Positions 54,387 through 63,720 of a DNA stretch of 64,000 nucleotides are shown here, one piece after another; the first letter of the stretch is position 1, and each line of letters starts with the position of its first letter. The notes under the pieces were generated by a model. That model ran no database searches, was not told the DNA's origin, and worked only from the letters and a program-made list of their open reading frames with translations. Source of the stretch: Terrimonas sp. (lineage in GTDB: Bacteria; Bacteroidota; Bacteroidia; Chitinophagales; Chitinophagaceae); assembly GCF_003075435.1 (NCBI RefSeq), contig NZ_QCZJ01000001.1:1-64000 (forward strand). The letters run 5' to 3'. Made by a program: the position numbers and the translations under genes.

Positions 54387-57300
54387 TTATTTTCCCTTCA
54401 TCAAATACCCCAGTAAGTCAGCCACTTCCTGATCACTTAAATTATTCAGTAACCCCTGCGGCATCATAGATGTATTCATTACTTCCCTGGACTGAATAGC
54501 TGATTTGTTTAATACTACATCATCCTGTCCAACCACACGCATGGTAATCTGCCTGTCGTTTTCTGAAACAAGATTCCCGGAAAATGTTCTGCCATCTCTT
54601 GTAGTTATCACAAGCATTTTATAGGCATCCTGTATATCGCCGCTGGGGTCTAATATATTGGCAAGCAGGTAATCAATATTAGAGCGGTTGCTGCCTGTCA
54701 GATCAGGACCAATCTTTCCTCCGTTTCCAAAAAGGGTATGACAGGTAGCGCAGGTTTTTGAAAATACTACTTGCCCATTATTGACATCAGGCTTTTTTGC
54801 ATGCTGACCTGTTACCAGTGATTTATATTTTTCATATTCTTTGCTGTTGGCAGGCTTATCATCAATCGGTCCCCATATTTCCACAAAGCCGCTGCCAACC
54901 ACCCTGCGCAACTGTCTCGCAACATTTGCCGAAATGTCTTTGCGTGGTATCGTATTCTTTTTAATCGCCTGTGCCAATATCCATCCATAGGCAGGACGCG
55001 ATGAAAGCGTATTCACCGCCTGCGCTTTTTCTTCTTCATTCAAATTATGGTATTTTGACAAGAGCATATTGCCAAGCCCGGTATTATTAAACGCTGCTAT
55101 TGCACGTATCGCCTCTGTTTTCATCTGTGGTTCATTCAGTAATCCTTCCAGCAATGGTATCAGCTCTTTTCTCTGCTGGGCAGATAAAGCCTTTAAAGCT
55201 TTAATGCGTTGTTCAGCGGCATTCTTTTTATCACTTAAAACTGCAAGCGAAATCTTGGCGGCTTCAGCATCTCCAAATAACGCGTTTATATCATCTGCAA
55301 GCTGCGATGATTTATTGTTTTTACCTTTTAGAGTGGTATATGCATTTTTCCAGTTAGAAGGTGATTTTAAATCAACGCGCCCTTCCATGCCGGCAAGCAT
55401 GCCTTCCAGCAAATAATTAACCGAAGCAGGTTGTGTATTTATCGCCGTTACCAAATCCTCAATCGCATTCGCGTCTACAATTCTGCGTGCGGTAAAAGTG
55501 GTGATCAGCGGAATATTTGAATTAACGGCAATATTCAGCGCCCGCTTTGTGTCTTCTTTCACTATCTTTTCAAAACCAAACCATATCATTTTAGGAAGAT
55601 TGTGATCTGCCTGGTCTTCCGCATGTTTTGTTAGCGCTTCTGCAAGTTTCCAGCCTGTTTCTATATCAACACGCTGTATTGCCGAAGCAAGATATAAACG
55701 CACAATAGGTGATGCATCTTTTTGTGCCATCGCGATCATCTTTGCAGATGCTGATGCAGGCACATCTGCATCTTCATACAATATCTGTATCGCCCAGGCC
55801 CTGATATATTCATCTTTATCGTCCAATGCCTTTACCAGCATATCGGCGGTTAAACTTTTGGTAACATAGAGTGCCCACATGGCGCGCAGGCGATGATCTG
55901 CATTTGATGACGAAGTATACAGTTCAGCCAATTTATCATAAGCCGTTCTTTCCAATGCTTTGTTCACCGCTCTTCCCTGCAGAATAACACGGGCTCTGCG
56001 TGCATGCCAGTCGCTCATGCTTGTTTGCAATTGCGCTAACTGCACATCTGTTAGCCTTGAAAGATCACTGTATCTCCCATTCCAGTTTTCTGCTGCTGAT
56101 TTTGCAGGCATTATCCTGAATATCCTTCCTGTTTCTGAATTCTTCACTGTTTGCCCGCATATATCAGCATCATGCCAGTCCAGTGCATATATACCGCCAT
56201 CTGGCCCAACCTCCATACTAAAGCCCACCCATTGTCCATTATTAGCCATCATAAAATCTTCGCCATGATGGGCCACAAATCCTGATCCTTTTCTTTCCAA
56301 TATATCAGACAATACCGCATGTTCATGAATATTACACATAAATATCCGCCCTTTGTCAACCGCCGGAAATGCATCAGACTGGTATATTCTCGCTCCGCCA
56401 TGTGCAGAACGGTGACTATGATCGGTGATGGTTTTTATGTCGTCATATACGAAAGGATTAAAATGCTGTCCGCCCTGGCGGTGATATATACCGCCTGGTA
56501 TTACATGCCACATGTGTGGAATTACACAGGCACTGATAAACAACTGTCCTTTTGCATCATAATCAATTCCCCAGGGATTACTGAAACCATGTGCCACCAC
56601 TTCAAATTTATCTTTTGTAGGATGATAGCGCCATACACCGCCATTGATATCTACACCATCGCCTTCCAGTATATTTTCAGGAAATGGATCTTTATGCCTG
56701 TATATTTTCCCTTTTCCTTTTGGTTTTCTTACTTTAGATGGTGTTGCAAATCCCTGGCAGCCATACAGCCAGCCGTCAGGGCCCCAGTGAAAGCTGTTCA
56801 ATGTTTCATGCCGGTCGCGTATACCCCATCCCGTTAGTCTCACTTCAATATCTTTATCAGCCACATCATCATGGTTTTTGTCCGGAATAAAAAGCAGGTT
56901 TGGCGGAGCGCCGACAAACACACCATCAAAGCCAACGGCTAAAGCAGAAGGAAAGGCAATGCCTTCCATAAAAACTTTCCGTGTATCTGCTTTCCCGTCA
57001 TGATTGGTATCTTCCAGGATAATGATCCTGCTATCACCGGCATTTGAAAACCCTGAGCCTCTTGATTCATAATCTTTGTTTTCAGCTATCCATAACCGTC
57101 CGCGATCATCCCAGCAAAACGCCATCGGCTGCGTCATCATCGGTTCTGCGGCCCATATGTTTACTTTATTACCGTCATTCAATGTCATAGCTTCCACCGC
57201 TTCATCAGGCGTTAAGAATTTTGCGCTCAGCGCTTCCTGCTGCGCCATCTGCCATAATTCTGTGGTAGAATATAAAGAAGTTTTACCGGTATATTTTCCC

Positions 57301-58181
57301 CATGCATCCGATACATCCCTGTCGTTAAACGACCCGGTATATATCATCAGGCGATGCTTATAGGTTTCAGTTTCGCCATTTTTAATAATAATACTGCTGT
57401 CTCTTGCAGTAGCAGGTCCAACACCAAACTGCCCGTCTACACGCCAGTGTTGCGGGTAGCCCCTGTTATCCGGGTGATCGAATATAGCAGTATGAGCAAA
57501 ATCATTTCTGCCTTCAACCTGCATTCCTACATCAACCCACATGGCGCGTTGTCCTTCAGCTTTTTCATTTTTTTGCCTGGCGGCGTTAATTACTTCCGCT
57601 TTCATACCTTCTGTCCAGGGCATGCGTAAAAACAATCCGCCATAATCATATTTGCCAATGGTAACATCGGTTTTTGCCTCTCCTTTCCATTCCAGCGTTA
57701 AAAAATATTTACCACTATCCTGTGCCATCGCCCAGTTTTGCGTTTGCCGCATAATTGCATAGCCTTTTTCATCCAGCATATCATATACGGTTTGCCATTT
57801 TACTTCTTCGCCATCCTGCTGAATAATATCCGCGGAAACTTTTTTCCAGTAGCCATCTGCGGGATGATGAAAATAATCACGCTCATTCACTTTTGTAAAT
57901 CCCCAGTATAATCCTGTCTGATGTTTATGATGCCCCGGGCTGAACTCTGTTAATACACCTTTTCCATCCGGTGCAACTATGGGATGGATATAAGGGCGGA
58001 AATCATTTTCTGCGTGTTGTATTAATACTGGTCCATCAAAACCTTCTTTATACAGCGATATGGTTTTACCGTCATCACCTGCAACCAATTTCAGGTGATT
58101 TATTTTGCCAATGTCTTTATGTTTGGGGTTGCACGCAGAGAAGATAATTAAGATAGCAGCAAAGAGCGTCAGTGATTTCAT
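54387..58181 (-). CDS. PmoA-like / PVC-type dehydrogenase propeller / HEAT / cytochrome c fusion lipoprotein
   Basis: A 1264-residue exported protein with lipobox IIFSAC (Cys17). The order is: a PmoA-like (DUF6807) beta-sandwich (about 30-320); a membrane-bound-dehydrogenase-type beta-propeller (about 335-700, with GDSRIIILEDTNHDGKADT and HSHRSAHGGARIYQSDAFPA); HEAT-type helical repeats (about 720-1085); and a cytochrome c domain (about 1125-1264) with heme motif CATCH and a candidate axial Met in STSMMPQG. The propeller-HEAT-cytochrome core is a known PVC-type protein in Bacteroidota and Planctomycetota, and the PmoA-like front is an added module. I infer extracellular sugar or polyol oxidation with electron transfer to heme. 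It is monocistronic. Confidence 0.85.
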   Translation of the reverse strand: MKSLTLFAAILIIFSACNPKHKDIGKINHLKLVAGDDGKTISLYKEGFDGPVLIQHAENDFRPYIHPIVAPDGKGVLTEFSPGHHKHQTGLYWGFTKVNERDYFHHPADGYWKKVSADIIQQDGEEVKWQTVYDMLDEKGYAIMRQTQNWAMAQDSGKYFLTLEWKGEAKTDVTIGKYDYGGLFLRMPWTEGMKAEVINAARQKNEKAEGQRAMWVDVGMQVEGRNDFAHTAIFDHPDNRGYPQHWRVDGQFGVGPATARDSSIIIKNGETETYKHRLMIYTGSFNDRDVSDAWGKYTGKTSLYSTTELWQMAQQEALSAKFLTPDEAVEAMTLNDGNKVNIWAAEPMMTQPMAFCWDDRGRLWIAENKDYESRGSGFSNAGDSRIIILEDTNHDGKADTRKVFMEGIAFPSALAVGFDGVFVGAPPNLLFIPDKNHDDVADKDIEVRLTGWGIRDRHETLNSFHWGPDGWLYGCQGFATPSKVRKPKGKGKIYRHKDPFPENILEGDGVDINGGVWRYHPTKDKFEVVAHGFSNPWGIDYDAKGQLFISACVIPHMWHVIPGGIYHRQGGQHFNPFVYDDIKTITDHSHRSAHGGARIYQSDAFPAVDKGRIFMCNIHEHAVLSDILERKGSGFVAHHGEDFMMANNGQWVGFSMEVGPDGGIYALDWHDADICGQTVKNSETGRIFRIMPAKSAAENWNGRYSDLSRLTDVQLAQLQTSMSDWHARRARVILQGRAVNKALERTAYDKLAELYTSSSNADHRLRAMWALYVTKSLTADMLVKALDDKDEYIRAWAIQILYEDADVPASASAKMIAMAQKDASPIVRLYLASAIQRVDIETGWKLAEALTKHAEDQADHNLPKMIWFGFEKIVKEDTKRALNIAVNSNIPLITTFTARRIVDANAIEDLVTAINTQPASVNYLLEGMLAGMEGRVDLKSPSNWKNAYTTLKGKNNKSSQLADDINALFGDAEAAKISLAVLSDKKNAAEQRIKALKALSAQQRKELIPLLEGLLNEPQMKTEAIRAIAAFNNTGLGNMLLSKYHNLNEEEKAQAVNTLSSRPAYGWILAQAIKKNTIPRKDISANVARQLRRVVGSGFVEIWGPIDDKPANSKEYEKYKSLVTGQHAKKPDVNNGQVVFSKTCATCHTLFGNGGKIGPDLTGSNRSNIDYLLANILDPSGDIQDAYKMLVITTRDGRTFSGNLVSENDRQITMRVVGQDDVVLNKSAIQSREVMNTSMMPQGLLNNLSDQEVADLLGYLMKGK

Positions 58182-58543
58182 TCAATAACAGTTATGGATA
58201 TATGAAGCTTTATGAAAAATCAGGAATGAATATAGGGCTTTTTGAGAATTGAAATGGACAAATATTCGTAAAATCATTTTTGTTTGCACGCGAAGGAAAG
58301 AAGTTAGCAAAAGGAAGCAAATTTATTTGAAGTGATAAGTATATATTTTATTATTTATTTTATTATAGACCCAGCTGCATCAACCTAAGTTACATTGCTT
58401 GCCTGCCAACAGGTAAGCACTCTTTGTACTACAACAAATATTTCAGTATAATGCAGCAAGAAAAATTAAGTACAGATTGCTTAATAGCGCTGATGTATAT
58501 TAATATAGCTGTCAGCCGATAGCCCATAGCTGACAGCTATGGG
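58182..58543. other. 362-bp gap, upstream region of the fusion protein
   Basis: AT-rich sequence with no credible gene or -7 box. The right end carries the second copy of the GCTAT-type dispersed repeat. A long T/A stretch (58341-58370) is the only other mark. Confidence 0.5.
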
Positions 58544-58546
58544 CTA
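58514..58546. repeat. GCTAT-type dispersed repeat, copy 2, with perfect hairpin
   Basis: 58514-58531 is the exact inverse of the 18-mer at 7112-7129. It forms part of a 13-bp perfect hairpin (58520-58532 with 58534-58546), whose last three bases are the stop codon of the M28 peptidase gene. The element is therefore placed right at the 3' end of that gene, where it could terminate or protect the transcript. Confidence 0.6.
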
Positions 58547-60088
58547 ATCCAATCCTCCCCTGCGGTTAGGTGTTCTTTTTGTTGGCCATTTTGATTGCTC
58601 ACCTTTGGAATTTACAGGCATTACAATTCTTTCTCTTGATGTACGCTGCGGATCTTCGCAAGCCATGTATACTAAAATAGCAGTGAGAATAGCATTGCTT
58701 CTTACATCATCAAAAACTATTTTATCATAAGTATCACGGTTGGTATGCCATGTGTAAGTGCCATAAGACCAACTCAGTGAGCTCAAAGAAAAACCAGGCG
58801 CGCCTGCAATTACAAAAGACGCAAAATCTGATCCACCACCACCGGGCATACCGGGAAATGAGGTTTGAATATCATCTTTAATACTGGAAGGCACTTTGGA
58901 AAGCCACCTGCTGATATACTCATATGAATGTAAAAAACCCATACCGGAAATATTGGTGACCCTGCCTGTTCCATTATCCTGGTTAAATAATGCCTGCAGG
59001 TTACTCACTATATCAGGATGATCTTCCACAAATGCTCCCGAACCATTTAACCCTTGTTCTTCACTACCCCAGTGACCCACCAGTATTGTTCTTTTAGGAT
59101 TGGGATATATTTTCTTTAAGATGCGCATTGCTTCAAGCATCACTAATGTGCCTGTGCCATTATCGGTAGCGCCCGTACCGCCATCCCATGAATCAAGATG
59201 CGCAGAAAGCATTACATATTCATTTGGTTTTTCGCTGCCTTTAATTTCGCCAATAGTATTATAAGTAGGTACAATTCCTTTTTCTTTTGAATCAGTTTGA
59301 ATACTAATCCTTGGTTTACTTCCCGATTCAATCAGCCTGTATAATAAACCATAATCTTCAAGCGCTATATCTACAGTCGGAATTTTTTTCGTTCTGGCGC
59401 CGAATATTTTGCTCACACCAAAACCTCTTGACCAATACGATGTTAATATACCCGCAGCGCCTGCTTTCTCCAATGCTTCAGGCAATGCCTGGGTAGTATA
59501 TCCCGTTTTCTTAATCCTGTCTGCCCAGGCTGAGGTGAGCGAGTCACGATTTTTTTTCATTTTCTCTACAGACGCTGCCTTGCCAAATTCTTCCCAGTTA
59601 TAATCAGGGCGTCCTGTAGGCTGGTTCATAGATATCATAATGAATTTTCCTTTTGCCGCAGGAAGCCATTTTGCAAAAGCAACTGAGTCTGTTACATCAG
59701 GTAAAATAATTACATCGGCTGTTACTGCCTTCCCGCCTGTAGAAGGGCACCATGCAAGTTGTGTTCCTTCAAGAGATTTTACCCAGGGCGCCATCATATC
59801 AATATGTGTGATGCCTCTTTCCCATCCGCGCCATTCACCCCATTTTTCATTTTTGGCTGAAATGCCCCATCCGCTATATGTTGATACCACCCAATCATGC
59901 GCCTGCTGCATTTTAGGAGAGCCTACGAGGCGGGGTCCAATCTTATCTAATAATTCATGAGCAAGTTTCTCTAACTGGGAATTTTCAGTGCCTTCTTTTT
60001 GTATTGCACTTATGATAATACTATCATTTTGCGCATTGCTGATTACATATACAAACGAAAACACAAGCAGTAAAAAATTTTTCTTCAT
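58544..60088 (-). CDS. Secreted M28-family metallopeptidase
   Basis: A 514-residue exported zinc aminopeptidase-like enzyme with a signal peptide (KKNFLLLVFSFVYVISNAQ). A protease-associated insert lies about 120-245. The M28 zinc-binding core begins at H297-L-D299 and D309 (AHLDSWDGGTGATDN), the catalytic-base/ligand Glu pair is E343-E344 in GSEEQGLNG, and further ligands follow towards residue 460. It probably trims peptides in the periplasm. The C-terminus is basic (TKRTPNRRGG). The stop codon is embedded in a repeat hairpin. Confidence 0.9.
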   Translation of the reverse strand: MKKNFLLLVFSFVYVISNAQNDSIIISAIQKEGTENSQLEKLAHELLDKIGPRLVGSPKMQQAHDWVVSTYSGWGISAKNEKWGEWRGWERGITHIDMMAPWVKSLEGTQLAWCPSTGGKAVTADVIILPDVTDSVAFAKWLPAAKGKFIMISMNQPTGRPDYNWEEFGKAASVEKMKKNRDSLTSAWADRIKKTGYTTQALPEALEKAGAAGILTSYWSRGFGVSKIFGARTKKIPTVDIALEDYGLLYRLIESGSKPRISIQTDSKEKGIVPTYNTIGEIKGSEKPNEYVMLSAHLDSWDGGTGATDNGTGTLVMLEAMRILKKIYPNPKRTILVGHWGSEEQGLNGSGAFVEDHPDIVSNLQALFNQDNGTGRVTNISGMGFLHSYEYISRWLSKVPSSIKDDIQTSFPGMPGGGGSDFASFVIAGAPGFSLSSLSWSYGTYTWHTNRDTYDKIVFDDVRSNAILTAILVYMACEDPQRTSRERIVMPVNSKGEQSKWPTKRTPNRRGGLD

Positions 60089-61021
60089 GATGCTGATTGA
60101 TTTTTTGAAGCGTTAAAATTAAGAAGTGTTGGGGGAAAAAGAGGAGAATAGCGAGGAAAAATTAACTGCAGCACGGTCTGATTTTATTAGGTAATAGCCA
60201 GGTATCGGCACGGGTTGCCCAAACCTTTGAAAGAATGTAATGATTGCAATTCAAATTAGCAAAGCCGCATTGCAGCAAAGCACGAAGATAAATTCTGTGA
60301 TTTCACTGTTTTAATCTTTCTGTAATTACATGTAGATTTTAGTCACAAAATACACAAAGGGTTTACACAAAGAGGCACAAAGAAACGATTCTACGTGGTA
60401 AAGATTTAGTGGACTTCGCAGGTAAACAATGAAGGTATATATAATTAACAAAACCGCATTGCAGCAAAGCACGAAGATAAATTCTGTGATTTCACTGTTT
60501 TAATCTTTCTGTAATTACATGTAGATTTTAGTCACAAAATACGCAAAGGGTTTACACAAAGAGGCACAAAGAAATGATTCAATGTGGTAAAGGCTTAACG
60601 TACTTCGTGGTTAAATGATGAAGGTATATATATAATTTTCACAGGTGAGAGATGGCCAGATAGCTAATAATCCGACCTAATTTGGGCAATCATGTATAAC
60701 GATGATGAGCAATTATATTGAGCACTGCTAATCCTATTATCTTCATAACAAACCAGCGTCATAAGCCCTACCTTATTATTTTATTACCGTAAAACCTCTT
60801 ACCTGCTTTTAAATTAAATGAATATTAAGTTGAAGATAACAGGGTTAGTGTTGTTAGTTACGATAGGTTATCAAGACAATAAGATTGAATATTAATGACA
60901 ATACATTATCCGGAATGTGAGCCTGAAATGCAGCCGAAGACAGGAATAAGTATCCTTCTTTCGCACAAATTATCTAACTTATAGCCGATTAATAAACTTT
61001 GTCTATCAAATCTTTACTATT
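60089..61021. other. 933-bp gene-free region
   Basis: No frame here looks coding. The left half is occupied by a 189-bp tandem duplication. The right half (60640-61021) is AT-rich with no clear signal other than a near-consensus box (TAAACTTTG, three spacer bases instead of two) about 25 bp before the Gfo/Idh/MocA start. Confidence 0.5.
60254..60631. repeat. Tandem duplication, two copies of 189 bp
   Basis: Copy 1 (60254-60442) and copy 2 (60443-60631) are nearly identical over the first 130 bp and more divergent in the last third. Both contain CACAAAG-rich words (CACAAAGAGGCACAAAG), common in Bacteroidota intergenic DNA. No gene or start codon context is shared. I infer an intergenic repeat unit duplicated in place. 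Confidence 0.8.
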
Positions 61022-62401
61022 ATGGCCGGATCATCGCGCAGAAAATTTTTACAACAACTTGGATCCTCAGGGCTTGCATTATCAGCAGGCTCAATTATGG
61101 CTTTTAAAGAAAATGATGCAATCATTCTTCCGGAACAAAAAATCATTGGTCCAAACGACAAACTCCGCATTGCTACTATAGGTATGGGCATTATGGGCAA
61201 CAGCGACACAGACACCGCTTTGAAAATTCCGGGTGTTGAACTGGCGGCGGCCTGTGATTTATATACCGGACGTCTTGAACGTGTAAAAGAAAAATACGGC
61301 AGGCATATTTACACAACCCGCGATTATCGGGAAATTTTAGAAAAAAAAGATATTGATGCGGTAATTATCGCAACAGGCGATCACTGGCATGCACGTATAG
61401 CAAAAGACGCCATGAACAAGGGCAAGCATGTATACTGCGAAAAGCCAATGGTTCACAAAATAGAAGAAGGACTGCCGGTTATTAATGTACAGCAGCAAAC
61501 AAAAAAGATCATGCAGATCGGCAGCCAGAGTATAAGCGGCTCAGTATTTACAAAGGCAAGAGCGTTATACCGCTCCGGTGAAATAGGAAAGATCAATTGT
61601 ATTGAAGCATCCAACGACAGGCACAGCGCATTAGGCGCATGGCAATATACCATGCCCACTGATATATCAACTGAAACGATTGACTGGGACAGGTATATCG
61701 CTTCAATGCCAAAGGAACCTTTTGATGCGAAAAAATTTTTCTGGTGGAGAAATTATAAAGATTTTGGAACAGGCGTTGCCGGTGATCTGTTCGTTCATCT
61801 CATTACCCGTGTACATATGATAACAGGTTCCAGGGGTCCTGGTAAAATTTTTGCATCGGGGCAAACAGCATATTGGAAAGATGGCAGAGACGTACCTGAT
61901 GTAATGACGGCTATACTGGATTATCCCGATACAAAAGAACACCCCGCATTTCAGCTAACATTAAGGGTAAATTTTTGCAGTGGTAAAGGCGAAAGCTCCG
62001 TTACCCGTATTATTGGAGATGAAGGTGTGATGGAACTCAGCCGTGGCTTAACGGTTCAGCATAACATATTGTCAAAAGCACCCGGTATTGGAGGTTGGGA
62101 TGCGCTGAATACATATCCACAGGCAATGCAGCAAAATTTATTAGATGCTTACGATAAAAAGTATTCCAGGGAAGATAAACAACGCCCTGTAAAACCTGAT
62201 GTTAGCTATAAAGCCCCTGATGGTGAAGATGAGCATGTGTTGCATTTTGCAAATTTCTTCAATGCTATCAGAACAGATAGTTCAGTATACGAAGACGCTA
62301 CATTTGGCTTTCGTGCAGCAGCGCCATGTCTTGCATGTAACGATAGCTATTTTGAAAAAAAAATAATAACATGGGATGCTGAGAACATGAAGGTGATTTA
62401 A
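61022..62401 (+). CDS. Tat-exported Gfo/Idh/MocA-family oxidoreductase
   Basis: A 459-residue enzyme with a twin-arginine signal (SSRRKFLQQLGSSGLALSAG). The Rossmann domain has LRIATIGMGIMGNSDTDTA and VIIATGDHWHARIAKDAM, and the CEKPMVHK motif supplies the active-site Lys. The C-terminal domain is longer than in cytosolic members. Tat export implies it folds with NAD(P) in the cytosol, as in glycosidase-type Gfo/Idh/MocA enzymes (GH109). Those retain NAD+ and cleave sugars by a redox mechanism, so glycosidase activity is possible. It may work with the nearby secreted PmoA/propeller protein in sugar turnover, an inference from proximity. Confidence 0.88.
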   Translation: MAGSSRRKFLQQLGSSGLALSAGSIMAFKENDAIILPEQKIIGPNDKLRIATIGMGIMGNSDTDTALKIPGVELAAACDLYTGRLERVKEKYGRHIYTTRDYREILEKKDIDAVIIATGDHWHARIAKDAMNKGKHVYCEKPMVHKIEEGLPVINVQQQTKKIMQIGSQSISGSVFTKARALYRSGEIGKINCIEASNDRHSALGAWQYTMPTDISTETIDWDRYIASMPKEPFDAKKFFWWRNYKDFGTGVAGDLFVHLITRVHMITGSRGPGKIFASGQTAYWKDGRDVPDVMTAILDYPDTKEHPAFQLTLRVNFCSGKGESSVTRIIGDEGVMELSRGLTVQHNILSKAPGIGGWDALNTYPQAMQQNLLDAYDKKYSREDKQRPVKPDVSYKAPDGEDEHVLHFANFFNAIRTDSSVYEDATFGFRAAAPCLACNDSYFEKKIITWDAENMKVI

Positions 62402-62466
62402 TATTGAACGAACATGATCTACAACATCTGATGCAAAACATTAACCAGCAGCTAATACATTAATTG

Positions 62467-63534
62467 ATGAAAAAAAATCTACTGCAATGGACTACCATTA
62501 TTCCTGTAATTACCTGGTTGTTATATTTTTCGGGTGTTATCCCCAATAACGGCATAATACAGGTTATTGCAGGATTACTGCTGATTTTGAGCGTAATGGC
62601 TGCTGTTCATCATTCTGAAATTATAGCGCATAAAGTTGGTGAGCCTTTTGGCACTATCATTCTCGCTGTTGCGGTAACCATTATCGAGGTTTCCATTATT
62701 ATATCATTGATGGTAGCCGGCGGCAAAGAAGCAGCATCATTAGCCAGGGATACCGTTTTCTCAGCCACTATGCTTATTTTGAATGGCATAATCGGTCTCT
62801 GCCTTTTTATAGGATCTCTGAAATTTCATGAACAAAGCTTTTCAAAACATTCAGTAACTATTGCATTGGTCTCGCTTGTTTCCATCGTGGTACTTACCAT
62901 GGTTTTCCCTTCGTATACATCAAGTGTGGCAGGCCCATATTATTCAACATCACAGCTTATACTGGTATCAGTAGCATGCCTTATTATTTATGCATTCTTT
63001 TTATTGGCACAAACAAAAAGGCACAGAGATTATTTTCTTTCAGGAGATAATGATGAGGCTCATGCAACAATGATAACCAACAGGGAAATGATCTTCAGCC
63101 TTGTTCTTTTACTGTTGAGCCTGATTATTGTAGTATTGCTCGCTAAAGAACTTTCTCCAACCATTGAAGATATTGTAGTCAGCTATAATTTACCTAAAGC
63201 ATTGGTAGGGGTTATTATAGCAGCGGTAATATTATTGCCTGAGGCTATAGCGGCAATTAATGCTGCGAGGAAGAACAAGCTGCAAACCAGTATAAATCTT
63301 GCGCTTGGATCGGCCCTTGCAAGCATTGGTTTAACCATACCTGCCGTAGCTACAGTAAGCAGCATATATGATATGAAAATCATTTTGGGGCTGGACAATA
63401 AATCAATAATCCTGTTAGGGTTGTCTGTATTTATTGTAATGTTATCGCTGATAAGTGGCAGAACAAACCTTATTTATGGCGTGGTTTTGCTGGTAAATTT
63501 ATTGACTTTTATATTCCTCATTATTCATCCATAA
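62467..63534 (+). CDS. chaA: ChaA-type Ca2+(Na+)/H+ antiporter
   Basis: A 355-residue inner-membrane antiporter of the CaCA superfamily. Eleven or so transmembrane segments form two alpha-repeats. The first carries the ion-binding GEPFGTIILAVAVTIIEVSI (about 62-81) and the second LVGVIIAAVILLPEAIAAIN (about 242-261), each with the essential Glu. An acidic loop (SGDNDEAHAT, about 195) sits between the halves, as in E. coli ChaA. I use ATG 62467, three bases after a TTG. It exports Ca2+ or Na+ against protons. Confidence 0.88.
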   Translation: MKKNLLQWTTIIPVITWLLYFSGVIPNNGIIQVIAGLLLILSVMAAVHHSEIIAHKVGEPFGTIILAVAVTIIEVSIIISLMVAGGKEAASLARDTVFSATMLILNGIIGLCLFIGSLKFHEQSFSKHSVTIALVSLVSIVVLTMVFPSYTSSVAGPYYSTSQLILVSVACLIIYAFFLLAQTKRHRDYFLSGDNDEAHATMITNREMIFSLVLLLLSLIIVVLLAKELSPTIEDIVVSYNLPKALVGVIIAAVILLPEAIAAINAARKNKLQTSINLALGSALASIGLTIPAVATVSSIYDMKIILGLDNKSIILLGLSVFIVMLSLISGRTNLIYGVVLLVNLLTFIFLIIHP

Positions 63535-63659
63535 TTACTTCAACCTGCTTGTTTTTCTGGCTGTATTTCATATATTTAACCATACTATCAGTATAACCAA
63601 TCTTTTGATCAGCCTGCTTAATCCTCCCCCTGGCACCAATACGCCATTACCCCGAACAA

Positions 63660-63680
63660 TACTATGTTTTGAACATAGTA
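63660..63680. promoter_or_regulatory. 21-bp palindrome upstream of the last gene
   Basis: TACTATGTT (63660-63668) and AACATAGTA (63672-63680) are perfect 9-bp arms around TTG, 40 bp before the ATG at 63721. Its position and symmetry suit an operator; it might alternatively end the chaA transcript. Confidence 0.45.
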
Positions 63681-63720
63681 TGTTCTGTAATATTCAGCAA
63701 GTATCAAACCTTAATAAAAG

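Noticed and set aside
60254-60631. A CRISPR array
   Set aside because: The copies are direct, contiguous and 189 bp long, with no spacers and no cas genes.
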